Origin: Microbacterium sp. SORGH_AS_0862
Lineage (GTDB): Bacteria; Actinomycetota; Actinomycetes; Actinomycetales; Microbacteriaceae
Assembly: GCF_030818795.1 (NCBI RefSeq)
Contig: NZ_JAUTAY010000001.1
Location: 3,286,001 to 3,350,000, forward strand
DNA length: 64,000 nt
Direction: 5' to 3'
Both the position numbers and the translations under genes were made by a program. Shown piece by piece: positions 56,756 through 64,000 of this stretch; the stretch's first letter is position 1; the number at the start of each line of letters is the position of its first letter. The notes beneath the pieces were generated by a model. The model made no database searches. It saw only the letters and a program-made list of their open reading frames with translations, and was not told the DNA's origin.

Positions 56756-56792
56756 GCCCCGCCCGCACCGCGCCGACGGGCAGTGGCGCGCC

Positions 56793-56798
56793 TAGGAT
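56793..56798 (+). promoter_or_regulatory. Leaderless-type -10 of pafB
   Basis: TAGGAT ends 6 nt before the GTG at 56805. Confidence 0.55.
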
Positions 56799-56804
56799 AT
56801 GGGG

Positions 56805-57800
56805 GTGCCCATGAACGAGACGAGTTCCGTCGCGCCCGAGGAGCGCCTGGTGAACCTCGCCGTCGCTCTCATGGCCACGGAGCAGGGGCTCACCAAGGAC
56901 ACCATCCTCCGCTCGGTGTCGGGCTACAGGGAACAGGCGGAATCCGGCGCGTCGAAGACCGCTCTGGAGAAGATGTTCGAGCGTGACAAGGAGAACCTGC
57001 GCGCGCTGGGCGTCCCGATCGAGACGATCGGCGATCACGCCGATCCCGACGACCTCCGCGAGGCCCGCTATCGTGTGCCGACGGCGGAGTACGCGCTGCC
57101 CGAAGACATCACGTTCACACCGGCGGAGATCGCCCTGCTGAACCTTGCGGGCACGGTCTGGAGCGAGAACAGCATGTCGCTGCCGGCGCGGAGCGGACTG
57201 CGGAAGATCCGTGCGCTGGGCAATGAGGTCGACGCGGAGATCGTCGGCTATGCACCGCGCATCAGCGTGCGCGACACGGCGTTCGCTCCGCTCCAGCGCG
57301 CCATCGAGCAGGCTCGTGTCGTCTCGTTCACTTATGTGCGTCCGGGGGAGTCGACGGCTCGGCGCCGCCGTGTGCGACCGCTCGCCCTCGTCGAGTACGA
57401 AGCACGCTGGCACGTCTACGGCACGGATGTCACGCTCGGCGCGGAGCGCACGTTCCTGCTGTCCCGCATCACCGACGCCGTTCAGATCACCAAGGAGGGC
57501 TTCGATCCCTCCTTGCGTGCGGGCGCCGGCGAGCGCGCCCTGCGCGAACTCCAGGAGCTTGCGGCACGACAGGAGGCCCTCGTCGAAGTGCATCCCGGGA
57601 CCGAGGCGGCTCTTCGTCTCTCACGCCGAGGCCGCTCCGCCGCGCAAGGCATCCTGGTGCCGTACGTCGATGCGCACATCCTCGCGGACGAGCTCGCCTC
57701 CTACGGTCCGGAAGCGCGTGTCGTGGACCCGCCCCAGCTCCGGGAGCTCGTGGTCGAGCGGCTGCGCGCGGTGATCGCGCTGCATGGAGAACGCTCATGA
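56805..57800 (+). CDS. pafB: WYL-domain transcription regulator PafB
   Basis: PafB and PafC form a transcription activator of the LexA/RecA-independent DNA-damage response in mycobacteria. The 331-residue protein has an N-terminal winged helix (ERLVNLAVALMATEQGLTKDTILRSV), a WYL domain with SFTYVRPGESTARRRRVRPLALVEYEARWHVYGTD and a WCX C-terminal extension. GTG 56805 fits the leaderless promoter; in-frame ATGs at 56799 and 56811 are alternatives. Overlaps pafC by ATGA. It survives here although the Pup-proteasome genes are absent. Confidence 0.9.
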   Translation: MPMNETSSVAPEERLVNLAVALMATEQGLTKDTILRSVSGYREQAESGASKTALEKMFERDKENLRALGVPIETIGDHADPDDLREARYRVPTAEYALPEDITFTPAEIALLNLAGTVWSENSMSLPARSGLRKIRALGNEVDAEIVGYAPRISVRDTAFAPLQRAIEQARVVSFTYVRPGESTARRRRVRPLALVEYEARWHVYGTDVTLGAERTFLLSRITDAVQITKEGFDPSLRAGAGERALRELQELAARQEALVEVHPGTEAALRLSRRGRSAAQGILVPYVDAHILADELASYGPEARVVDPPQLRELVVERLRAVIALHGERS

Positions 57801-58769
57801 GTGCCTCGCGTCCGCTGGTGGCCACCGAGCGCGCTGCGTTGATCATGCAGCTGGTGCCCTACCTTCTCGAGCGCGGCGACGTATCGCTGGAAGAGGCGGC
57901 GCGGGACTTCGAGGTGAGTCCCGCGCAGATGCGGGGAATGGTCGAGAAGCTGACGGTCATCGGCCGTCCGGGAGAGGGCGGCTTCTGGTCGCTGCCCGGG
58001 GATCTGTTCGACATCGACTGGGACCTCCTCGACTCGCAGGACCCGTGTCGCCCTGACCCACACGGTCGGCCTCGAGCGCACGCCTCGCCTGACGGCACGA
58101 GAGGCCGCGGCGCTGCTCGCCGGGCTGCAGCTCACGGGCTCGCTGCCCGGGGTGAGCGATTCCGCCCTTCTCGAAGGGCTTCTCGCGAAGCTCGCACGCG
58201 GCGCGGCGGCGGCACCGGCCGACGTCATCGTCGCCCCTGCTCCCGTCGACCAGGTGCGCGAGCGCGTCGACGAGGCGCTGCGTCGCGGGCGCGCCGTCTC
58301 GTTCGCGTACAAGACCCCGGATGCGGCTGCGACGACTCGCACGGTCGACCCGGTGAAGGTCCACATCGCCGACGGACAGTGGTATCTGCAGGGCTGGTGC
58401 CATCTGCGCCAGGCGACGCGCACGTTCCACCTCGACCGCGTCTCCGACGTCGAGGTGACCGGCATCCCGGTGACCCACGGGGCAGATCCTCTGCCGGCAC
58501 TGTTCGACACGCTGCAGGGCGACATCGTCGCGCGTCTGCGGTTTCCCGAGGCGGTCGCGCCCCTCCTGGGGGAGTTCCTGTCACACGCCGAGATCGAGAT
58601 CTCAGGCGGCATGGCGACCGCCACCGTCCGCCTGGCGGACGAGGGTGTGCTGCGGCGGCTCGCGGCCCGCCGCGCGGGCGATGTCGAGATCCTGGCGCCG
58701 GAGGCCGCCCGACGAGCCGCCGCATCCTGGGCGCACGCAGGCCTGGCGCAGTACGAACACTCCGACTGA
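57797..58769 (+). pseudogene. pafC: WYL-domain transcription regulator PafC, interrupted by a +1 frameshift
   Basis: Partner of PafB. The first frame has the winged-helix start (TERAALIMQLVPYLLERGDVSLEEAARDFEVSPAQMRGMVEKL) and runs to LLDSQD. The frame breaks in the CCC at 58042-58044; one frame later the protein continues RVALTHTVGLERTPRLTAREAAALLAGL, the WYL core SFAYKTPDAAATTRTVDPVKVHIADGQWYLQGWC and the C-terminal extension to the stop at 58769. Removing one C restores 323 residues. Everything else is intact, so an assembly error is likely. Confidence 0.88.
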
Positions 58770-58797
58770 CCCCCGACCCGGTCGCAGATGCGCGGGT

Positions 58798-58803
58798 TAC
58801 ACT
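58798..58803 (+). promoter_or_regulatory. Possible -10 of tatA
   Basis: TACACT lies 30 nt before the tatA ATG, giving a leader of about 23 nt that contains the GGAG ribosome site. Confidence 0.4.
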
Positions 58804-58832
58804 GGGGAGACCTCGAACTTTTGGAGATCTCC

Positions 58833-59087
58833 ATGGGCGCTTTCGGTTGGCCGCACCTGCTGGTCATCCTCGCGGTGATTCTGCTCCTCTTCGGCGCTGC
58901 CAAGCTGCCGGCTCTGGCCAAGAGCGTGGGACAGTCCGCCCGGGTGTTCCGCGGCGAGATGAAGGCTATGAAGGAAGACGACGCCGCAGCGTCGACGACC
59001 GCGACGACCGCCGCGCCGGCTCCGACGCCGGCAGAGTCCGCTCCGAAGGCCCCCGACACGGGGACTTCGCCCGATACTCGCGCCTGA
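58833..59087 (+). CDS. tatA: Sec-independent translocase subunit TatA
   Basis: An 84-residue Tat component: short N-terminal hydrophobic helix (GWPHLLVILAVILLLFGAAKLPAL), the FG hinge, an amphipathic helix (KSVGQSARVFRGEMKAMKED) and a Thr/Ala/Pro-rich tail. ATG 58833 follows GGAG. In M. tuberculosis the order pafB-pafC-tatA-tatC-helY is the same as here. Confidence 0.95.
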   Translation: MGAFGWPHLLVILAVILLLFGAAKLPALAKSVGQSARVFRGEMKAMKEDDAAASTTATTAAPAPTPAESAPKAPDTGTSPDTRA

Positions 59088-59093
59088 CCCGTC

Positions 59094-59903
59094 GTGACGG
59101 CCCCGGCCTCGCCCATCACGGGAGCTGAAGAACCGCGCCGCGAGAAGCGCATGTCGCTGGGGCAGCACCTCATCGAGCTGCGGCGCCGCCTGATGATCGC
59201 GGCCATCGCGCTCGTTGCGGCGATGATCGTGGCCTTCTTCGTGACGGACCCGATCCTCGATTGGCTCACAGGACCGATCCGCATCGTCGCAGAGCAGCGC
59301 GGCGACAACTTCGCAGCTCTGAACTTTCCCACGGTGACCTCCGCGTTCGAGATGCGGATGCGCATCGCGGTGACGATCGGCATCTTCCTGTCCGCACCCG
59401 TCTGGCTGTGGCAGATCTGGGCGTTCGTCATGCCCGGGCTCACCCGCAAGGAGATCCGTTACACGATCGGTTTCGTCGCTGCGGCGATCCCGCTCTTCTT
59501 CGCCGGCTGCTACGTCGCCGTTCTGGTCATGCCGCACGTCATCGAAGTCATGTGGAGCTTCACGCCGGAGGGCGCGGTGAACTTCTACTCCGCGTCCGAG
59601 TACTACGACTTCATCTTCAAGCTGATGATCGTCATCGGAATCTCCTTCGTCCTGCCCGTGTTCCTCGTCGCGCTGAACCTCGCCGGCATCATGTCGGGCA
59701 TGGCCATCCTCAAGGGCTGGCGCGTCGCGGTGCTTCTGGCGACGGTCTTCGCCGCGGTCGCCACCCCCGCTGCGGACGTGGTCAGCATGCTTCTGCTGGG
59801 CGCGATCCTGATCGTGCTGTTCTTCGCGGCGGCCGGTCTGTCCATGATCTTCGACCGCCGCCGACGGAAGCGTGAGAACGCCCTTTTGGACACCACGCTG
59901 TGA
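59094..59903 (+). CDS. tatC: Sec-independent translocase subunit TatC
   Basis: A 269-residue membrane protein with six helices, the Tat receptor that binds twin-arginine signals. Contains LGQHLIELRRRLMIAAI at the N-terminus and FETRMRI-like FEMRMRIAVTIGIFLSAPVWLWQIWAFVMPGL. GTG 59094 is 6 nt after tatA. Its stop overlaps the helicase start by GTGA. A client in the window is the phosphoesterase at 43707-45455. Confidence 0.96.
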   Translation: MTAPASPITGAEEPRREKRMSLGQHLIELRRRLMIAAIALVAAMIVAFFVTDPILDWLTGPIRIVAEQRGDNFAALNFPTVTSAFEMRMRIAVTIGIFLSAPVWLWQIWAFVMPGLTRKEIRYTIGFVAAAIPLFFAGCYVAVLVMPHVIEVMWSFTPEGAVNFYSASEYYDFIFKLMIVIGISFVLPVFLVALNLAGIMSGMAILKGWRVAVLLATVFAAVATPAADVVSMLLLGAILIVLFFAAAGLSMIFDRRRRKRENALLDTTL

Positions 59904-62371
59904 CGGAGCCCTCCGCCGCTGAGAGATTCGCCGCCGCACAGTCGCGGGCGTCCCATCCCGAGACCGCCGCGTTCGCGGCTGCGCAGCGCTTCGAGCTCGA
60001 TCCGTTCCAGCTCGAGGGATGCGCATCCCTCGAGGAGGGCAGGAGCGTCCTCGTGGCGGCCCCGACCGGCGCGGGCAAGACGATCGTCGGCGAGTTCGCC
60101 ATTCATCTGGCGATGCTGACATCGCGTGACAAGGCCTTCTACACGACGCCGATGAAGGCACTGTCGAACCAGAAGTTCCGCGAGCTCACCGAGGTCTACG
60201 GGCCCGAGAACGTCGGGCTTCTCACCGGCGACACCAACATCAACGGCAACGCGCGCATCGTGGTCATGACGACAGAGGTGCTGCGCAACATGCTCTACGC
60301 GGGCTCGTCGGCACTCCGCGACCTCCGCTTCGTCGTGATGGATGAGGTCCACTACCTGGCGGATCGCTTCCGCGGAGCGGTCTGGGAAGAGGTCATCATC
60401 CACCTCCCCGAGAGCGTACGACTGGTCTCGCTGTCGGCGACCGTGTCGAACGCCGAAGAGTTCGGCGACTGGCTGGACACCGTGCGCGGCGAGACGGACA
60501 TCATCGTCTCCGAGACCCGTCCGGTGCCTCTCGAACAGCACGTCCTCGTGCGGGGCGACCTGCTGCCGCTGTTCGACGACCGTGCCGGGGTCGCCGCGGC
60601 TCAGGTGAATCAGGAACTGCTCCGCATCCGCTCCGGTGGGGGACCGGGGCACGAGCGCAAGCGCTACGGTCAGCAGGCACGACGGGATGCGGACGCGCAC
60701 CGCCGTCCGCATCGGCACGGGACCAAGCAGCTGCGCTCCGGCAACGCCCGGCGACTCGAGCGCATCGACCGGCCCGAGGTCGTCGATCTGCTGGGGCGGG
60801 CGAACCTGCTCCCCGCGATCTTCTTCATCTTCTCCCGCGCGGGGTGCGATGGGGCCGTGCAGCAGGTGCGACGTTCGGGACTTCGTCTCACGGACGCCGA
60901 CGAACGGCGTGCGATCAGAGAGATCGTGGAGGAGCGCACGCGCAATCTGCCGGACGAGGATCTCGCCGTTCTCGGCTTCTGGGAGTGGCGCGAGAACCTC
61001 GAACGGGGCGTCGCAGCCCACCACGCCGGGCTCCTGCCCGCGTTCAAGGAGATCGTCGAGGAGCTGTTCCGCCGAAAGCTCGTGAAAGTCGTCTTCGCCA
61101 CGGAGACGTTGGCCCTGGGCATCAACATGCCGGCCCGCACCGTCGTGCTCGAGAAGCTCGAGAAGTTCAACGGCGAGACGCGTGTCGCCATCACCTCGGG
61201 CGAGTACACGCAGTTGACCGGCCGCGCCGGGCGTCGTGGCATCGACGTCGAGGGGCACGCGGTGGTGCAGTGGAGCGAGTCGATGGACCCCCAGGCCGTC
61301 GCGGCGCTCGCGTCGCGACGCACCTACCCGCTGAACTCGAGCTTCCGGCCCACCTACAACATGGCGGTCAACCTGATCGACCAGTTCGGCCGAGCCAGGG
61401 CCCGGGAGATCCTCGAGTCCTCGTTCGCGCAGTTCCAGGCCGACCGCTCCGTCGTCGGGCTTGCCCGGGAGGTGCGAGCGGCGGAGGAGTCCCTCGCGGG
61501 CTACCGCGAAGCGATGACCTGCGATCGTGGCGACTACGCTGAGTACGCGCAGTTGCGTCAGGAGGTCTCCGAGCTGGAGAAGCTCGGGCGCAAGGACGCC
61601 AACGCCTCCCGTGCAACCCGCGACGAGCGTACGCGCCGCATCCAATCGCTTCGCCGCCGGCTCCAGCATCACCCGTGTCACTCCTGTCCGGAGCGCGAAT
61701 CGCACGCGCGGTGGGCGGAGCGGTATCTCAAGCTGAACAAGCGCGTGGAACGCATGCGCGGCCAGATCTCCTCACGCACCGGCACGGTCGCGCGCATCTT
61801 CGATCGCGTCGTGGACGTCCTGAGCGAGCTAGACTATGTCGCTCCCGACGACGACGGACGCACCATCCTGACCGCATCGGGTCGACGGATGCGGCGCATC
61901 TACGGAGAGCGCGACCTTCTGGTGGCGGAGTCACTGCGCACCGGCATCTGGGATCGTCTGGACGCGCCGTCGCTGGCAGCGCTGGTGTGCGCTCTCGTGT
62001 ACGAGCCCCGACGAGATGAGGCGGGGGTGGGGGAGCGGGGCCTGCCCCGCGGTGCCTTCCGCACCGCCCTCACCGCGACAGAGGATCTGTGGCAGCGCCT
62101 CGACGACCTCGAGCGCGACCACCACCTTCCCGGATCCGCGCCGCCGGCGGCCGGGCTGTCGCAGGCGATGTACTCGTGGGCTCGGGGGTCGATCCTCGAT
62201 CGCGTGCTCACGGAGGCCGACATGGCGGCCGGCGACTTCGTGCGGTGGGCCAAGCAGACGATCGACCTGCTCGATCAGCTCTCGCTCGTGGCCGACGCGC
62301 CCCTGGCGACGACCGCGCGCACCGCGCTCGACGCGGTCCGCCGCGGCATCGTCGCGTACGCCGGCGTCTGA
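59900..62371 (+). CDS. helY: DEAD/DEAH-box helicase, HelY/Ski2-like
   Basis: An 823-residue superfamily 2 RNA helicase of the Mtr4/Ski2-like group found beside tatAC in actinobacteria. Walker A APTGAGKT (54-61), TPMKALSNQKF, DEVH box at 148-151, SATVSNAEEFGDWL, QLTGRAGRRGIDVEGHAVV and a C-terminal DSHCT region. Probably takes part in RNA turnover or processing; the substrate is unknown. The gene is 38 nt upstream of lnt. A 24-bp perfect palindrome lies inside it at 60011-60034. Confidence 0.92.
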   Translation: MTEPSAAERFAAAQSRASHPETAAFAAAQRFELDPFQLEGCASLEEGRSVLVAAPTGAGKTIVGEFAIHLAMLTSRDKAFYTTPMKALSNQKFRELTEVYGPENVGLLTGDTNINGNARIVVMTTEVLRNMLYAGSSALRDLRFVVMDEVHYLADRFRGAVWEEVIIHLPESVRLVSLSATVSNAEEFGDWLDTVRGETDIIVSETRPVPLEQHVLVRGDLLPLFDDRAGVAAAQVNQELLRIRSGGGPGHERKRYGQQARRDADAHRRPHRHGTKQLRSGNARRLERIDRPEVVDLLGRANLLPAIFFIFSRAGCDGAVQQVRRSGLRLTDADERRAIREIVEERTRNLPDEDLAVLGFWEWRENLERGVAAHHAGLLPAFKEIVEELFRRKLVKVVFATETLALGINMPARTVVLEKLEKFNGETRVAITSGEYTQLTGRAGRRGIDVEGHAVVQWSESMDPQAVAALASRRTYPLNSSFRPTYNMAVNLIDQFGRARAREILESSFAQFQADRSVVGLAREVRAAEESLAGYREAMTCDRGDYAEYAQLRQEVSELEKLGRKDANASRATRDERTRRIQSLRRRLQHHPCHSCPERESHARWAERYLKLNKRVERMRGQISSRTGTVARIFDRVVDVLSELDYVAPDDDGRTILTASGRRMRRIYGERDLLVAESLRTGIWDRLDAPSLAALVCALVYEPRRDEAGVGERGLPRGAFRTALTATEDLWQRLDDLERDHHLPGSAPPAAGLSQAMYSWARGSILDRVLTEADMAAGDFVRWAKQTIDLLDQLSLVADAPLATTARTALDAVRRGIVAYAGV
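60011..60034. repeat. 24-bp perfect palindrome inside helY
   Basis: CTCGAGGGATGC followed directly by its exact reverse complement. It encodes LEGCASLE within the helicase N-terminus and contains GGATGC/GCATCC and CTCGAG pairs. Confidence 0.85.
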
Positions 62372-62396
62372 CGGCGGACGCCCGGCCGGCTCGGCT

Positions 62397-62402
62397 TAGG
62401 CT
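62397..62402 (+). promoter_or_regulatory. Leaderless-type -10 of lnt
   Basis: TAGGCT ends 7 nt before the GTG at 62410. Confidence 0.55.
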
Positions 62403-62409
62403 GGAGATC

Positions 62410-63942
62410 GTGCCGAGACCGCGTGCCCTCCTTCCGCTGTGGGCCGCCGTGCTCGCATCCGTGCTCGGCGGTCTCGCCCTCACGACGGCGTTCCCGGCGT
62501 TGAGCTGGTGGCCGATGGTGTTCGTCGCGATCCCGCTCGCACTCGTCTCGCTCATCGGCCGCAGCGCGGGCGGCGCGTTCCTCGTCGGAACCTCCTACGG
62601 AGCCGCGTTCTTCCTCGTCAACGTCTCCTTCACCGCTCGCTATCTGGGACCCGTGCCCTGGCTCGCGCTGTCGGTGCTCGAAGCTGTCCTGACCGGCGCT
62701 GCCGCCGTCCTCATCGCCTGGGCGTATCGGTGGGTCCCGCAGGCACTGCGGGCCACCTGGCCTCGCCTCACCGTGCTACCTCTCCTCGTCGCAGGCCTCT
62801 GGGTGCTGCGCGAGCAATGGGTCGGAACGTTCCCGTACGGCGGCTTCCCCTGGGGAAGAGTGGGCGTGACGCAGGTCAACGGCCCGTTCGCCCCGCTCCT
62901 GTCGTGGATCGGGATGTCGGGTGTCGGCTTCGTCATCGTCCTGCTGTGCGCCGCGGCGATCGAGTATGTGCGGGTGCGCAGGTTCACGGACATCCGCACG
63001 CCCGTCCCGGTCGTGCTCGTCGCCGTGATCGCGTTCGCGATGCCCGCGTTCGACACCGCCGCCGCCGGTACGTTGCGCATCGGGTCGGTGCAGGGAAACG
63101 GCCCCGCGGGCTACTTCGACCAGCGCACGCGGGGTGCGCTCCTCGACGCCCAGATGAAGGCCACCGAGGCGATCGCGGACGATCGTATGGATCTGCTCGT
63201 CTGGCCCGAAGGCGGCATCGATTCCGATCCGACGGCCAACCGGACCACGGCCGCCACGCTGGATGCGCTGTCGAATCGCATCGGCGCACCTCTCCTCGTC
63301 AACGCGGCCACGGCTCGCGGCGATCGCTACTTCAACACGTCGATGCTGTGGCAGCCGGGGAAGGGCGTCGTCGCGTCCTACGACAAGATCCATCCAGTGC
63401 CGTTCGGCGAGTACGTCCCCGATCGTTCCTTCTTCGCCGCGTTGGCGCCGGATCTCATCAACCTCATCCAGCGGGAGTACACCCCGGGCACCGCCGAACC
63501 TGTCGTCGAACTCGGTGACACCCCGATCGGCCTCGCCATCTGCTTCGACGTGATCTACGACGACGTGATCTGGGCGGCCTCCGACGGCGGCGCGCAGGTG
63601 TACATCTACCAGACCAACAACGCGGACTTCCGCGGGACCGATGAGAATCTTCAGCAGCTGGCGTTCGCGCGCGCTCGGGCGATCGAGACCGGACGAGCCG
63701 TCGTGAACATCTCGACCGTGGGGACGAGCCAGGTGATCGCGCCCTCCGGCGAGGTCATCGACGGCATCGCCGCCGACACCGCCGGTGCGATGGTGACCGA
63801 GGTTCCGCTGCGCACCGGCACGACCGCCGCAATGGTGCTCGGCCCGGCTCTGCACGCCGTGTTCGCATGGGGGAGCCTGGTCGCGCTCCTGGGAGCGGGA
63901 CTCGCGGCGCGGCTGCGCGCACCACGCCGGGAGCGCGGATAA
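62410..63942 (+). CDS. lnt: Apolipoprotein N-acyltransferase
   Basis: Membrane nitrilase-superfamily enzyme adding the third acyl chain to lipoproteins. The 510-residue protein has about six N-terminal helices and a nitrilase domain with the catalytic triad Glu267 (VWPEGGID), Lys326 (YDKIHPVPFGEYVP) and Cys378 (AICFDVIYDDV). Lipoproteins such as those at 29069 and 55844 are likely substrates. The GTG at 62410 fits a leaderless promoter and a normal N-terminus; a longer open frame upstream is rejected. No Ppm1 domain is fused. Confidence 0.93.
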   Translation: MPRPRALLPLWAAVLASVLGGLALTTAFPALSWWPMVFVAIPLALVSLIGRSAGGAFLVGTSYGAAFFLVNVSFTARYLGPVPWLALSVLEAVLTGAAAVLIAWAYRWVPQALRATWPRLTVLPLLVAGLWVLREQWVGTFPYGGFPWGRVGVTQVNGPFAPLLSWIGMSGVGFVIVLLCAAAIEYVRVRRFTDIRTPVPVVLVAVIAFAMPAFDTAAAGTLRIGSVQGNGPAGYFDQRTRGALLDAQMKATEAIADDRMDLLVWPEGGIDSDPTANRTTAATLDALSNRIGAPLLVNAATARGDRYFNTSMLWQPGKGVVASYDKIHPVPFGEYVPDRSFFAALAPDLINLIQREYTPGTAEPVVELGDTPIGLAICFDVIYDDVIWAASDGGAQVYIYQTNNADFRGTDENLQQLAFARARAIETGRAVVNISTVGTSQVIAPSGEVIDGIAADTAGAMVTEVPLRTGTTAAMVLGPALHAVFAWGSLVALLGAGLAARLRAPRRERG

Positions 63943-63947
63943 CGAAG

Positions 63948-63978
63948 AAGGCGCCGCACCCGCGGGGTGCGGCGCCTT
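63948..63978 (+). terminator. Terminator after lnt
   Basis: A 14-bp perfect stem (arms 63948-63961 and 63965-63978; left arm AAGGCGCCGCACCC) with a 3-nt loop is followed by TTC, 5 nt after the lnt stop. Confidence 0.85.
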
Positions 63979-64000
63979 TCGAAGAGAATGCGGTCAGGCC

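Noticed and set aside
56799..56804. ATG at 56799 as pafB start
   Set aside because: It abuts the -10 hexamer TAGGAT directly, so it would lie upstream of the expected RNA start; GTG 56805 at six bases is the better choice.

Overview
The window reads as chromosomal core sequence from a high-GC actinobacterium, most likely a Microbacteriaceae member close to Microbacterium. The basis is about 70% GC, frequent GTG starts, actinobacterial marker genes (whiA, rbpA, opcA, pafBC, a helY-type helicase, a sufBDC operon with a Rieske gene) and the gene order. The genus is an inference from memory of gene order, not a database match. I see no rRNA, insertion sequence, prophage, CRISPR array, integrase or transferred island. 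Coding density is very high, and no gene-free stretch exceeds 300 bases; the longest, 50683-50973, holds a tRNA-Leu.

Layout. 1-8743 (+): end of uvrA, uvrC, rapZ, whiA, sodA, gapA, pgk (frameshifted), tpiA, secG, rbpA. 8799-16927 (-): the pentose-phosphate operon tkt-tal-pgi-zwf-opcA-pgl, read leftward. 17065-19689: haem A pathway (ctaB; ctaA) with a small membrane protein between. 19919-25138 (+): sufB-sufD-Rieske-sufC-sufT and a PatB/MalY-type C-S lyase. 25180-30148: iron-siderophore uptake (siderophore-interacting reductase, two permeases, ATPase, binding lipoprotein) with two DtxR/IdeR-like boxes. 30288-33949: ABC-F protein, SURF1, a small Cys/His protein, DUF3099 and DUF4190 proteins. 34056-41614: fabG, two alpha/beta hydrolases, serB, glgC/glgA, an orphan ABC ATPase, rpmE2 and a DEDDh exonuclease. 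41574-48708: CGNR regulator with a broken EamA transporter, Lrp, Tat-exported phosphoesterase, histidine phosphatase, sirtuin, TrmH-like methylase, SGNH hydrolase. 48816-50847: frameshifted SF2 helicase and tRNA-Leu(GAG). 50974-63942 (+ except the PAC2 gene): M20 peptidase, uppP, PAC2 protein, HAD hydrolase, trmI, FKBP-like lipoprotein, pafB, pafC (frameshifted), tatA, tatC, helY-like helicase and lnt.

How it works together. The first 17 kb encode lower glycolysis and the whole pentose-phosphate route, giving NADPH and precursors. The next blocks supply haem A, Fe-S clusters and iron, and SURF1 lies further on. The right end resembles the actinobacterial proteasome neighbourhood (PAC2-trmI ... 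pafBC-tatAC-helY), but the arc-dop-pup-prcBA-pafA genes usually found there are absent.

Cross-cutting signals. (1) About fifteen genes have a TANNNT -10 hexamer ending 5-7 nt before the start codon, indicating leaderless transcripts. (2) Four genes (pgk, an EamA transporter, a helicase, pafC) are each broken by one extra base, which looks more like assembly error than decay. (3) The octamer GGATGCGG occurs about 40 times over both strands by hand count, against about 5 expected from composition. I found no convincing new defence or mobile system; the window is mainly ordinary core genome with unusual regulatory details.
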